Assembly: GCA_963402885.1 (NCBI GenBank)
Contig: OY727095.1
Location: forward strand, 14,513,001 to 14,577,000
Length of the DNA stretch: 64,000 nucleotides
Origin: Antedon bifida
Lineage: Eukaryota; Echinodermata; Crinoidea; Comatulida; Antedonidae
Direction: 5' to 3'
The translations under genes and the position numbers were made by a program. Shown here piece by piece: positions 1-9,836 of this stretch. How positions within the stretch are numbered: the first letter of the stretch is position 1; the number at the start of each line of letters is the position of its first letter. The notes under the pieces were generated by a model. The model was given only the letters and a program-made list of their open reading frames with translations. It made no database searches and was not told where the DNA came from.

Positions 1-159
1 TAACTACCGTAGTTATTAATACAAACAAATAGCAACATTATTATCATCAGTATCATTTTATCCCCATCAAACACCTATTTGCTGCTGTCATACCCCATCC
101 CCTTATAAATTTGATTAAAAAAAATGTTTTTCATTTATCAAATTATTATTTTACTTTAA

Positions 160-677
160 AGACGTACTGTCCCCTGAAAAAAATAATTCTTAACAATTTT
201 CTTTTAATATGCAACTTTAATGTCACATAATAGTTATCCATTTTGACCAAAAATTGGATAGAAAAAAATGTATTTACCTGAAGAAACTGTAATTTAAAGC
301 AAAAAATAGTCAAATTGGTCTGATTTAATAATAATAATAATATCCTGGATTTATATAGCGCCTAATGTTGTGAAACCTTATTATCCCAGTCATTTTTTGG
401 ATCAAACACGTATGGAAACATACTCCCATGATGCAGCTAGTAATCAGCGCAAAGTTGTGTCTTGATCTAACCGGGTTCCCATTTATACACCTGGATGGAG
501 AGAGGCAAACGTAAGTAAAGTATCTTGCCTAAGGATACAAGCAATGCAGCGAGAGTTGGATTCGAACCTCGATCTCCAGTCAGTAGTCGAACGTCCAACA
601 CACTGCGCCACACGCCCTTCACACTGTGCCACATTTAATTAATCTTCATTTTTCATGTTTTTGGGGACAATACATCT
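160..677. mobile_element. TTAA-flanked MITE, copy 1, interrupted by a SINE
   Basis: The ends are AGACGTACTGTCCCC at the left and the near-complement GGGGACAATACATCT at the right, directly bordered by TTAA at 156-159 and 678-681. Two related copies lie at 5931-6261 and 20336-20658 with the same ends and TTAA borders. There is no coding capacity, so this is a non-autonomous element. A TTAA target duplication is known for piggyBac and Kolobok elements; which of them mobilised it is not decided here. The copy is split at 323-639 by a SINE insertion, and without that insert it is about the same size as the other two. Confidence 0.8.
330..632 (-). mobile_element. tRNA-derived SINE
   Basis: Read on the minus strand, the head (about 632 to 550) resembles a tRNA with an A-box-like region (TGGCGCAGTG) and a clear B box, GGTTCGAATCC (complement at 558-568). 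The tail ends in GGCGCTATATAAATCCAGGA followed by a TTA/ATT microsatellite at 330-341. It is bordered by the 7-bp direct repeat ATTTAAT at 323-329 and 633-639, and it interrupts a MITE whose unbroken sequence is visible at 6207-6225. This is therefore a retroposed short element transcribed by RNA polymerase III; the family name is not known to me. Confidence 0.82.
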
Positions 678-935
678 TTAACATGTTTATAGCTGCAATA
701 TACACTTTGAAACAATAAGATTGTAGGGGCATCTCTAACTGTCCTGTCCACAACTAAATACTGTATCAATATTTGAAAAAACTCCACTTTTTGTTCCCAT
801 ATCCTACCCATCAAAATGTGTATGCTAATTATGTAACTTTAGATATCTAAACTGTAATCATATAAAAATAGTAAGCATGTCTGTCTGTCCATTTTCAAAT
901 AGTAAGAGCAATTGGTTTTCAATATGACAAATAAA

Positions 936-3900
936 TGAGTACACAATTGACAACTGAGTTACAGCTTCAATATGTTGACAACTGTCTACTACAGCATTGA
1001 GTACACAATTGACAACTGAGTTACAGCTTCAATATGTTGACAACTGTCTACTACAGCATTGAGTACACAATTGACAACTGAGTTACAGCTTCAATATGTT
1101 GACAACTGTCTACTACAGCATTGAGTAGACAATTGACAACTGAGTTACAGCTTCAATATGTTGACAACTGTTTACTACAGCATTGAGTACACAATTGACA
1201 ACTGAGTTACAGCTTCAATATGTTGACAACTGTCTACTACAGCATTGAGTACACAATTGACAACTGAGTTACAGCTTCAATATGTTGACAACTGTCTACT
1301 ACAGCATTGAGTACACAATTAACAACTGGGTTACAGCTTCAATATGTTGACAACTGTCTACTACAGCATTGAGTACACAATTGACAACTGAGTTACAGCT
1401 TCAATATGTTGACAACTGTCTACTACAGCATTGAGTACACAATTGACAACTGAGTTACAGCTTCAATATGTTGACAACTGTCTACTACAGCATTGAGTAC
1501 ACAATTGACAACTGAGTTACAGCTTCAATATGTAGACAACTGTCTACTACAGCATTGAGTACACAATTGACAACTGAGTTACAGCTTCAATATGTTGACA
1601 ACTGTCTACTACAGCATTGAGTACACAATTGACAACTGAGTTACAGCTTCAATATGTAGACAACTGTCTACTACAGCATTGAGTACACAATTGACAACTG
1701 AGTTACAGCTTCAATATGACAACTGTCTACTACAGCATTGAGTACACAATTGACAACTGAGTTACAGCTTCAATATGTAGACAACTGTCTACTACAGCAT
1801 TGAGTATACAATTGACAACTGAGTTACAGCTTCAATATGTTGACAACTGTCTACTACAGCATTGAGTACACAATTGACAACTGAGTTACAGCTTCAATAT
1901 GTTGACAACTGTCTACTACAGCATTGAGTACACAATTGACAACTGAGTTACAGCTTCAATATGTTGACAACTGTTTACTACAGCATTGAGTACACAATTG
2001 ACAACTGAGTTACAGCTTCAATATGTTGACAACTGTCTACTACAGCATTGAGTACACAATTGACAACTGAGTTACAGCTTCAATATGATGACAACTGTCT
2101 ACTACAGCATTGAGTACACAATTGACAACTGAGTTACAGCTTCAATATGTAGACAACTGTCTACTACAGCATTGAGTATACAATTGACAACTGAGTTACA
2201 GCTTCAATATGTTGACAACTGTCTACTACAGCATTGAGTACACAATTGACAACTGAGTTACAGCTTCAATATGTTGACAACTGTCTACTACAGCATTGAG
2301 TACACAATTGACAACTGAGTTACAGCTTCAATATGACAACTGTCTACTACAGCATTGAGTACACAATTGACAACTGAGTTACAGCTTCAATATGTAGACA
2401 ACTGTCTACTACAGCATTGAGTATACAATTGACAACTGAGTTACAGCTTCAATATGTTGACAACTGTCTACTACAGCATTGAGTACACAATTGACAACTG
2501 AGTTACAGCTTCAATATGACAACTGTCTACTACAGCATTGAGTACACAATTGACAACTGAGTTACAGCTTCAATATGTAGACAACTGTCTACTACAGCAT
2601 TGAGTATACAATTGACAACTGAGTTACAGCTTCAATATGTTGACAACTGTCTACTACAGCATTGAGTACACAATTGACAACTGAGTTACAGCTTCAATAT
2701 GTTGACAACTGTCTACTACAGCATTGAGTACACAATTGACAACTGAGTTACAGCTTCAATATGTTGACAACTGTTTACTACAGCATTGAGTACACAATTG
2801 ACAACTGAGTTACAGCTTCAATATGTTGACAACTGTCTACTACAGCATTGAGTACACAATTGACAACTGAGTTACAGCTTCAATATGTAGACAACTGTCT
2901 ACTACAGCATTGAGTACACAATTGACAACTGAGTTACAGCTTCAATATGACAACTGTCTACTACAGCATTGAGTACACAATTGACAACTGAGTTACAGCT
3001 TCAATATGTAGACAACTGTCTACTACAGCATTGAGTATACAATTGACAACTGAGTTACAGCTTCAATATGTTGACAACTGTCTACTACAGCATTGAGTAC
3101 ACAATTGACAACTGAGTTACAGCTTCAATATGTTGACAACTGTCTACTACAGCATTGAGTACACAATTGACAACTGAGTTACAGCTTCAATATGTTGACA
3201 ACTGTTTACTACAGCATTGAGTACACAATTGACAACTGAGTTACAGCTTCAATATGTTGACAACTGTCTACTACAGCATTGAGTACACAATTGACAACTG
3301 AGTTACAGCTTCAATATGATGACAACTGTCTACTACAGCATTGAGTACACAATTGACAACTGAGTTACAGCTTCAATATGTAGACAACTGTCTACTACAG
3401 CATTGAGTATACAATTGACAACTGAGTTACAGCTTCAATATGTTGACAACTGTCTACTACAGCATTGAGTACACAATTGACAACTGAGTTACAGCTTCAA
3501 TATGTTGACAACTGTCTACTACAGCATTGAGTACACAATTGACAACTGAGTTACAGCTTCAATATGACAACTGTCTACTACAGCATTGAGTACACAATTG
3601 ACAACTGAGTTACAGCTTCAATATGTAGACAACTGTCTACTACAGCATTGAGTATACAATTGACAACTGAGTTACAGCTTCAATATGTTGACAACTGTCT
3701 ACTACAGCATTGAGTACACAATTGACAACTGAGTTACAGCTTCAATATGACAACTGTCTACTACAGCATTGAGTACACAATTGACAACTGAGTTACAGCT
3801 TCAATATGTAGACAACTGTCTACTACAGCATTGAGTATACAATTGACAACTGAGTTACAGCTTCAATATGTTGACAACTGTCTACTACAGCATTGAGTAC

Positions 3901-4389
3901 ACAATTGACAACTGAGTTACAGCTTCAATATGTTGACAACTGTCTACTACAGCATTGAGTACACAATTGACAACTGAGTTACAGCTTCAATATGTTGACA
4001 ACTGTTTACTACAGCATTGAGTACACAATTGACAACTGAGTTACAGCTTCAATATGTTGACAACTGTCTACTACAGCATTGAGTACACAATTGACAACTG
4101 AGTTACAGCTTCAATATGATGACAACTGTCTACTACAGCATTGAGTACACAATTGACAACTGAGTTACAGCTTCAATATGTTGACAACTGTCTACTACAG
4201 CATTGAGTACACAATTGACAACTGAGTTACAGCTTCAATATGTTGACAACTGTTTACTACAGCATTGAGTACACAATTGACAACTGAGTTACAGCTTCAA
4301 TATGATGACAACTGTCTACTACAGCATTGAGTACACAATTGACAACTGAGTTACAGCTTCAATATGTTGACAACTGTCTACTACAGCAT
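936..4389. repeat. 62-bp tandem satellite array, about 56 monomers, with higher-order structure
   Basis: The monomer is 62 bp and begins GAGTACACAATTGACAACTG. Monomers differ at a few diagnostic places: TTG, TAG, ATG or a 3-bp deletion after CAATATG; GTACAC or GTATAC near the start; and TGTCTA or TGTTTA near the end. The order of these variants repeats after 20 monomers: 1681-2849 matches 2912-4080 with an offset of 1231 bp. The monomer holds TTGACAACTG twice, each followed by a TACAGC box, so it probably grew from a unit of about 30 bp. No transcript or gene is evident inside. The array ends sharply at 4389. Confidence 0.97.
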
Positions 4390-4898
4390 GTCAAGCTAAA
4401 CAAACATGAGTTATTATTTACATACATAATACTGGCATTGCATTACCCACTTTATTTCATTTAATGATTTCTTTTTTCTTTTGTCCTTTTTTGGTCAATT
4501 ACACAATTTCCTTGAGGCAAACTAAAAAGTCTAATTTTCATTTTTGATTCTTTTTATAAAATCAATAAAAGAATTTGGAATGGTAATAAACTGAAATTTG
4601 TAAAGTTCTGTTTTAAGAAAGCTGTATTTCACAAAAATCCTTAAATCAATGTTGTCGTTTCATCTGACAAGCATGGCTGAATTTTTTGAGGGGAAAATAT
4701 TTTTTTTGTTTATTTGGTTTTTTATAAAAAAGGGGTGGTGGAAGCGGATTGTGAATTTGACTTAGATGGCAATAACTCCCTAGATCTTTAGTGATTTGTC
4801 ATTGTGTCAAAACTCCCTTAGGCTTTCACATCTTTATAATTTCACATCTATCTTCAATATTATCCATACAATGCCTTTAAAATGTATGAAATCTACTG
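4390..4898. other. AT-rich spacer, no feature recognised
   Basis: Single-copy looking AT-rich sequence between the satellite and the possible 3' end of a small minus-strand gene. AATAAA-like hexamers in minus orientation (TTTATT at about 4451 and 4712) could serve that gene as polyadenylation signals, but nothing else is supported. Confidence 0.4.
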
Positions 4899-5743
4899 TT
4901 AGATTGGTGAATTACTATGTACTGTTTTTCTGTCATCTGTTGCATTTTTTGACTGAGTAAGAGACTTGGTCACTTTCTTATGTACACACCAGATACTGCA
5001 GCCACCAACAGCAGTTAATCCATCATATATACAGTAACTACCAACCAGTAATCTAAAAGAGAAAATATTTCATAAATCCTCATCTTTTTAAAAATATTGC
5101 TTTCTATTTTGTTTTCATTTAAAGTTGTTTTAAAATACTGCAAATGACTACAACAAAAAGCATTTTATAGGTTTTGTAATAGGAAAAAAGACAACTGATT
5201 TCTTACATTTTGAAACTTTATTAGTCTTTTAATAGAAAAACAGTGCATGACATTAGAAACAAATTTAAAGTTAAATACTATACCTTATAACAACTTGCAA
5301 CGTCTCTTTTTCTTTCGACTAGAAATAACAAGGTACAATTAGATAATTAAAATTCTAATAAAGTATTAACATTAAAATTGTTGTTTCTTTCAATTTGATT
5401 GTGTTCAAACAATCGTGTTGAAATCGAATAACGTAGACTAGAAAACAGGCTTTAGTTGATTAGCACCAGCCCTGTATTGACCTTGACGAGAGCCACTAGA
5501 CAGTGTTTACTTATGCTTTGGTAATCCTGTCTGCCTTTGTGGGGAGGCAGAGAGTAATCTTTTTCTTTTTTATTGATTTTGTTTTCTTTTAATTGTTTTT
5601 TTATACATTCTATATGGCAAAATAAATGAAATAAAAATAAAAGTTTAATGTATTCTGTAAATCACACACACAAAGTGCCAATTTATTAACAAAATTAATT
5701 TGATCAAATAACAGTACATATGTGGAAAATACTTACCCGCCAT
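4899..5743 (-). CDS. possible small three-exon gene for a 62-residue membrane protein
   Basis: Proposed coding exons on the minus strand are 5743-5737 (ATGGCGG, donor GTAAGT), 5311-5284 (donor GTATAG) and 5052-4899 (after a TCTCTTTTAG acceptor; stop TAA). Together they give 189 nt, exactly 62 codons plus stop. The protein starts MAEKETLQVV and has one hydrophobic segment (about residues 11-35, including LLVGSYCIYDG and AVGGCSIWC). A basic HKK follows, then a polar Ser/Thr-rich tail. One membrane helix with a cytosolic tail is the natural reading. I do not recognise the family. The middle acceptor (after CGAAAG) is a second choice: the better-looking upstream TTTCTAG acceptor leads to a stop after 17 residues. 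It could equally be the 3' part of another gene, and it needs transcript support. Confidence 0.4.
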
Positions 5744-5930
5744 GATGCGTACCTGAAATAACAACAAAACTCATTAAGTAATAGATATAGTGAGAAATAA
5801 TTAAACAATTAAACACCCTAACCCTTAATAAAGTATGAACACAGTTAAACCTAAAACATTTAATAGTATGTTAAAATTAAATAAATTTGATTAAATAAAA
5901 AATAAATAGTTTGGATGTTTGTTGATTTAA

Positions 5931-6261
5931 AGATGTATTGTCCCCCTGAAAAAATATTTTTTTTAAATTTTTTTTGTTGAATATGCCATTTTAATGTCAC
6001 TAATAGTTATTGACTTTGACCAAAAATTGGATAAAAAAAAAATTATTTACCTGAAAAAACTGGAAGTTCAAGCGAAAAATGGTCAAATTGGCTGGCAGCC
6101 AATGGATTTTTGGTTGAATTTAACCATTTTTATAAGTAAAAACATATTTTTCCGTTTTTTTTCTACGGAAGTGATTTACTTTTTTAAAACTACATAATAA
6201 CCTATTCAAAGTCTGATTTAATTAATCTTCATTTTTCATGTTTTTGGGGGACAATACGTCT
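5931..6261. mobile_element. TTAA-flanked MITE, copy 2
   Basis: Ends AGATGTATTGTCCCCC and GGGGGACAATACGTCT, with TTAA at 5927-5930 and 6262-6265. This is the uninterrupted relative of the element at 160-677 and carries the empty site of the SINE found there. The 67-residue open frame inside is a by-product of AT-rich sequence and is not called. Confidence 0.82.
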
Positions 6262-6740
6262 TTAAGTATATGCTATACGATAACTGCTGACTATTACATA
6301 GAAACTTTCATATAAACTTTAAACGAACATTTGTGATAACATTTTGGAAAGTTTAATTATCTAAGCTGATACTGTGTGAACAATAAGCAACAAACAGGAT
6401 TAATGTATAATGTCTACTTGAAAAAGAAATGAACGGAATAGATTTGGAGAAAGTCAAAGAAAAACTTTAACTTCAAGTAATTTTAAGGTTGCCGGATAAA
6501 TATAGATTTTAATCAATTTAGATTAAACCCTACATAAACAACTACAATCACTTAACAATGAAAGGTAATAAATATTTCTAGCCTATTTTAATATTGTATA
6601 CAAAAAAGTGATAATAAAATGCCAATTGTCACTAAGTCAGACTCCTGGCTAAATATCAACAGTAATATATTTTTTTGCTGTAGAGTGTTGCTCTAGTGCC
6701 TTGATAGTTACCTTGACATTCACCTGTGTCAGACGAAAGG
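6262..6740. other. spacer, no feature recognised
   Basis: AT-rich sequence without convincing exons or repeats. A TTTTTTTGCTGTAG stretch near 6665-6680 resembles a plus-strand splice acceptor before the minisatellite, but the sequence after it soon meets stops in the frame used by the repeat. Confidence 0.3.
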
Positions 6741-6958
6741 CCTGCACCTGAAGACACACCTGCACTTGAAGACACACCTGCACCAGAAGACACACCTGCA
6801 CCAGAAGACACACCTGCACCAGAAGACACACCTGCACCAGAAGACACACCTGCACCAGAAGACACACCTGCACCAGAAGATGCGCCTGCACCAGAAAACA
6901 CACCTGTACCAGAAGATGCGCCTGCACCAGAAGCCACATCTATACCAGAAGACATATA
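6741..6958. repeat. 18-bp minisatellite, about 12 copies, open in several frames
   Basis: The unit is CCAGAAGACACACCTGCA. Because 18 is a multiple of three and the unit lacks stops, long frames run through it on both strands. One plus-strand frame (6726-6965) would encode an acidic proline-rich PEDTPA repeat; a minus-strand frame would encode Ser-Gly-Ala-Gly-Val repeats. The copies at the 3' side are more diverged. No start context, splice sites or homology allow a firm choice, so it is annotated as a repeat rather than a gene. Confidence 0.85.
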
Positions 6959-6965
6959 TACTTAA

Positions 6966-7907
6966 GACTTATTTAGAATAAATCTAATTATGTAGACTAC
7001 TTGGTGACTTCTTGTTTGTTTTTTTTTTCATTCTGTGTAGGTGGATGCTTCCGTGAAAGGTCAAGGTCACAACCTACTATAAATGTTTTCTTTATATATC
7101 CTGCCAGGCCACACTTTTAAACTGAAATTTGGCCAAAATTATCCATCATAAGGTAATTCAATTTTGAACAGGCAGGGTCAAATGTCAAAATTGACAAAAA
7201 AAACTATTAAAAAAAATAATTAAAGAAATGATTAAAAAAGACTCCCTTCTTCAGCCCAATTTGAGGCAGGATTTCAACCATGGAAAATTCACATTAATTT
7301 GTTATGCAGTGCAATTAGGCCAAATTACCTTACTGAAAAAACAAACCACTTTTCTCAGGGAGAGATTTTAATGTGTAGGAAAATTATATTGTAGGTGGAG
7401 TTTTGCATTCTCTAGTTTCAGTAAGTTATTAATGGGATAGGCAGAAGTCACATAATCTAAACTTAAGTTTATAAAAGTGCCCGGCTGCATAAATTGGCAT
7501 GAGGTGGTGATGGGTACGCTGTCAACCTGTGGCTTTCTTATACAACTTAATGATCCTCTTGCAATAGTAAAGATCTGAATCAGCCCCAGAGTCGGTCTTT
7601 TGACCCTCAAATGGTATGCTGGGCTTTACAGGAATTATGAGGCATTCACAAATTTAAAATGCAGATTATTATTATGTTCCAAAGGTTTGAGTCAATCTGA
7701 TTTATAGGGATAACATCATGGAATACAAACATACTTTTCAGTTCAGCTCATTTTTCATTAGACTCATTGAGCATATTATTGTTATTTTACTAACTTGTCA
7801 TCAATTCAGCTGAATTGCCATTTAACCGAATGTTGGTTGATATCCTTAATCAACTATAACAGCAGACAGAAAGGGACATCCTAATAATTTGAATCTGCCT
7901 AAAATGT
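6966..7907. other. spacer, no gene recognised
   Basis: No repeat structure or convincing exon. The less AT-rich stretch 7380-7620 is open on the minus strand for 80 codons, but its product resembles nothing I know and it lacks good splice signals. If the Roco gene to the right continues past the transposon, its last exons would have to lie here or further left; I could not find them. Confidence 0.35.
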
Positions 7908-7911
7908 TTAA

Positions 7912-8660
7912 GAGTGCTTGTCACCAAAAATCAGACATATTCGTAATTTAGTGGCAAGGGTCAAAATTTCGAATTGGCTCATATTTTGCACATTGGTAGA
8001 CCTTGATGTAAGTAAACCTGATGTGTAGTTTGTTTGGTAAAATATCGCTTAGTTTTCGAGAAAATCGAAAAATAACGATTTTCGGCCAATTTTGTTAATT
8101 TTTGGTGTATAATTTACATTAAGTTTAACAGCCTCTGTAAGCCAAACGTAGCTACCTAGCGTTTAAATATTTTACACTTATGTTAACTAGCATCTTGACA
8201 ATAATTAAGTAAAGTTTCAAAAAATTTGATGAAATTCTAAGATTTTTACTAATTAATTACTAATTAGCATATATAAAACTCTTAAAAAGTAGGGTAAAAA
8301 CAAACGCGTTTTTTTTCATGTGCGACGAATTTTTTTTTAATAAAAAAATCATCAATCTAAAGTTTAGATACTAATATTTATGAATCAAGTAAAACAAATT
8401 TGGGGAAACTTATTTGCGCTCCGCGCCAGAGCCACAAATTTGTAAGAAATTCAAAGATTTTATCTGTCGGCAAGATCAATCGGATGTACCTATTGTTCTC
8501 TATTTACATATTTAAGGTAAATTTTACTATGAGAAACAAACTTTAAAGGTAAACTGAAAGGTCCTGAATAATTTGGATTTACGTTTTAATATAAACACAA
8601 ACTAAAAATAAATTTCTAGTAAAATTTAAACGACTAACCCATGATGAAATTAAGCAATTA
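7912..8660 (+). repeat. left terminal inverted repeat of the 6.66-kb transposon
   Basis: Matches the complement of about 13821-14571 over roughly 750 bp with scattered differences. Shared blocks include GTCACCAAAAATCA at the tip, a GGCAAGGGTCAAAATTTCGAA box, a TTTGCGCTCCGCGCCAGAGC box and the inner AAATTAAGCAATTA boundary. Such long arms probably hold transposase binding sites and could fold the single strand into one large hairpin. Confidence 0.9.
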
Positions 8661-8698
8661 CTATCTGAGCTCAACATTATAACTCGCTTAGCTTCATC

Positions 8699-8860
8699 AA
8701 GCCTGTTATGTTTTCCACAAGGTGAATTTATTCTCGCGAATTGAACATTTTTTGCATGCGCAGTTTATTTTTATCAACAACGTGTTCCATTGGGCGTGCG
8801 CGTATACGCGAAAATGTTTGATTTGCGCGAATAATTTCGCCTAGTGGAAAACAGGCTTTA
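8699..8860. mobile_element. small palindromic element nested in the transposon
   Basis: About 160 bp with inverted ends: AAGCCTGTTATGTTTTCCAC at the left and GTGGAAAACAGGCTTTA at the right, continuing inward as AAGGTGAA.TTATTC.CGCG and its complement. It lies just inside the left arm and has no counterpart inside the right arm, so it looks like a later MITE insertion. The target duplication is unclear. Confidence 0.55.
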
Positions 8861-8886
8861 CAACATAATTTTCTTATCTTCTCATA

Positions 8887-9287
8887 TAGGGAGTTTTCGC
8901 ACGAGCACGTTAACGCTATTTTCCAAGCTCCGCCCACTTTGTAAACAACTTGATCTGTGCGTGCGCAAGCATTACGAAAAACTTTAGTTACGTGCGTCAA
9001 GAACCTTATTTCTGAAAAATAGCGTCAATGAAAAACGTTAACCAAAACATGATTAAACATGCCTGGCTAGGCTTAGTCTCTAAACCCAAGGTATTCCGTG
9101 ATTTGTGTCAATACTTGTGGCGTATGTTGCGTGCGCTACACATGTGTTGCGTTCTACACTTCCCGTCGAAGCGCGAAATCAAAACGAGCAAGTACGTTAA
9201 CGCAAGTGTTCGCTGAACTCTGTTGTTATGCAAATGAGTAGAATGGTGACAACCGTTAACGTTCATGTGCTCGTGCGAAATTTCCTA
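8887..9287. mobile_element. second palindromic MITE nested in the transposon
   Basis: A 401-bp segment whose left end reads TAGGGAGTTTTCGCACGAGC and whose right end is the complement of TAGGAAATTTCGCACGAGC. It is flanked by ATA on both sides (8884-8886 and 9288-9290), a possible 3-bp target duplication. The interior is less AT-rich and non-coding; open frames of 60-90 codons inside are not supported. Confidence 0.6.
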
Positions 9288-9342
9288 ATAATTCGTGGCC
9301 TAAACAATAAATTATTGTTTTACCATTGTTTCACCCCTTCGC

Positions 9343-9348
9343 TTTATT
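9343..9348 (-). terminator. possible polyadenylation signal of the transposase gene
   Basis: TTTATT on the plus strand is AATAAA on the minus strand, about 120 bp beyond the stop codon at 9465 that ends the SAP-like tail. Position and orientation suit the transposase transcript. Confidence 0.45.
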
Positions 9349-9464
9349 AAAAATTTACAGAACGCGACTTAAAATACTAAGAATTTAGACAACAGAATCG
9401 TCCCACATATTAAATTGTTATTTTAAAGAATTCTCACAGACACAGTTTTACCTTCGTTGCTACC

Positions 9465-9836
9465 TTAATCAATCGAGCAACTGCACGTGGAAACCAGCTT
9501 TCCCAGCAAATCAATGTATGGCTTCTTGCGCTTTATGGTTATATCTGTGGTATCAAGTTCAAGAGAAGTACACATTTCTTGCAACATTGGCAAAGAGAAT
9601 CTGGAGAGTTTTTCTTGAGCTTTCAGTTCACAAATATTATGCCTTTCAAACATTATTGGATGCTGCAAGCCTATTGTGTCCAGTACGGTTTGCGACAAAA
9701 TTTGAATTTCTCTTTCTTTTTCCGTTTTTGAATCGTCTCCATTTTCTTGAACTTCGTCACCATCTTCAATACTATCGTAATCATCATCTTCGTCATCATC
9801 ATCATCATCATGAACGGCTGCATCTGTCCTCCTTTT
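9465..9836 (-). pseudogene. C-terminal acidic and SAP-like extension of the transposase, cut off by one in-frame TAA
   Basis: Directly after the stop TAA (9839-9837) the same frame stays open for 123 more codons to the next stop at 9465. It encodes KRRTDAAVH, a run of Asp/Glu (about 9810-9770), a charged stretch, and then a segment of about 45 residues containing LSRFSLPMLQEMC and KRKKPYIDLL. That last part has the helix-turn-helix spacing of a SAP DNA-binding motif. An unselected frame would not be expected to keep 123 codons open with this domain-like content. So either the TAA is a recent nonsense change (or sequence error), or the stop is read through or spliced around. Confidence 0.65.

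Noticed and set aside
936-4389. CRISPR-like appearance of regularly spaced repeats
   Set aside because: The whole 62-bp unit is repeated; there are no unique spacers, and the context is animal nuclear DNA. It is a satellite.
7368-7610. Minus-strand 80-codon ORF as a downstream Roco exon
   Set aside because: No acceptor in the required phase was found, and the sequence has no death-fold or other recognisable pattern.
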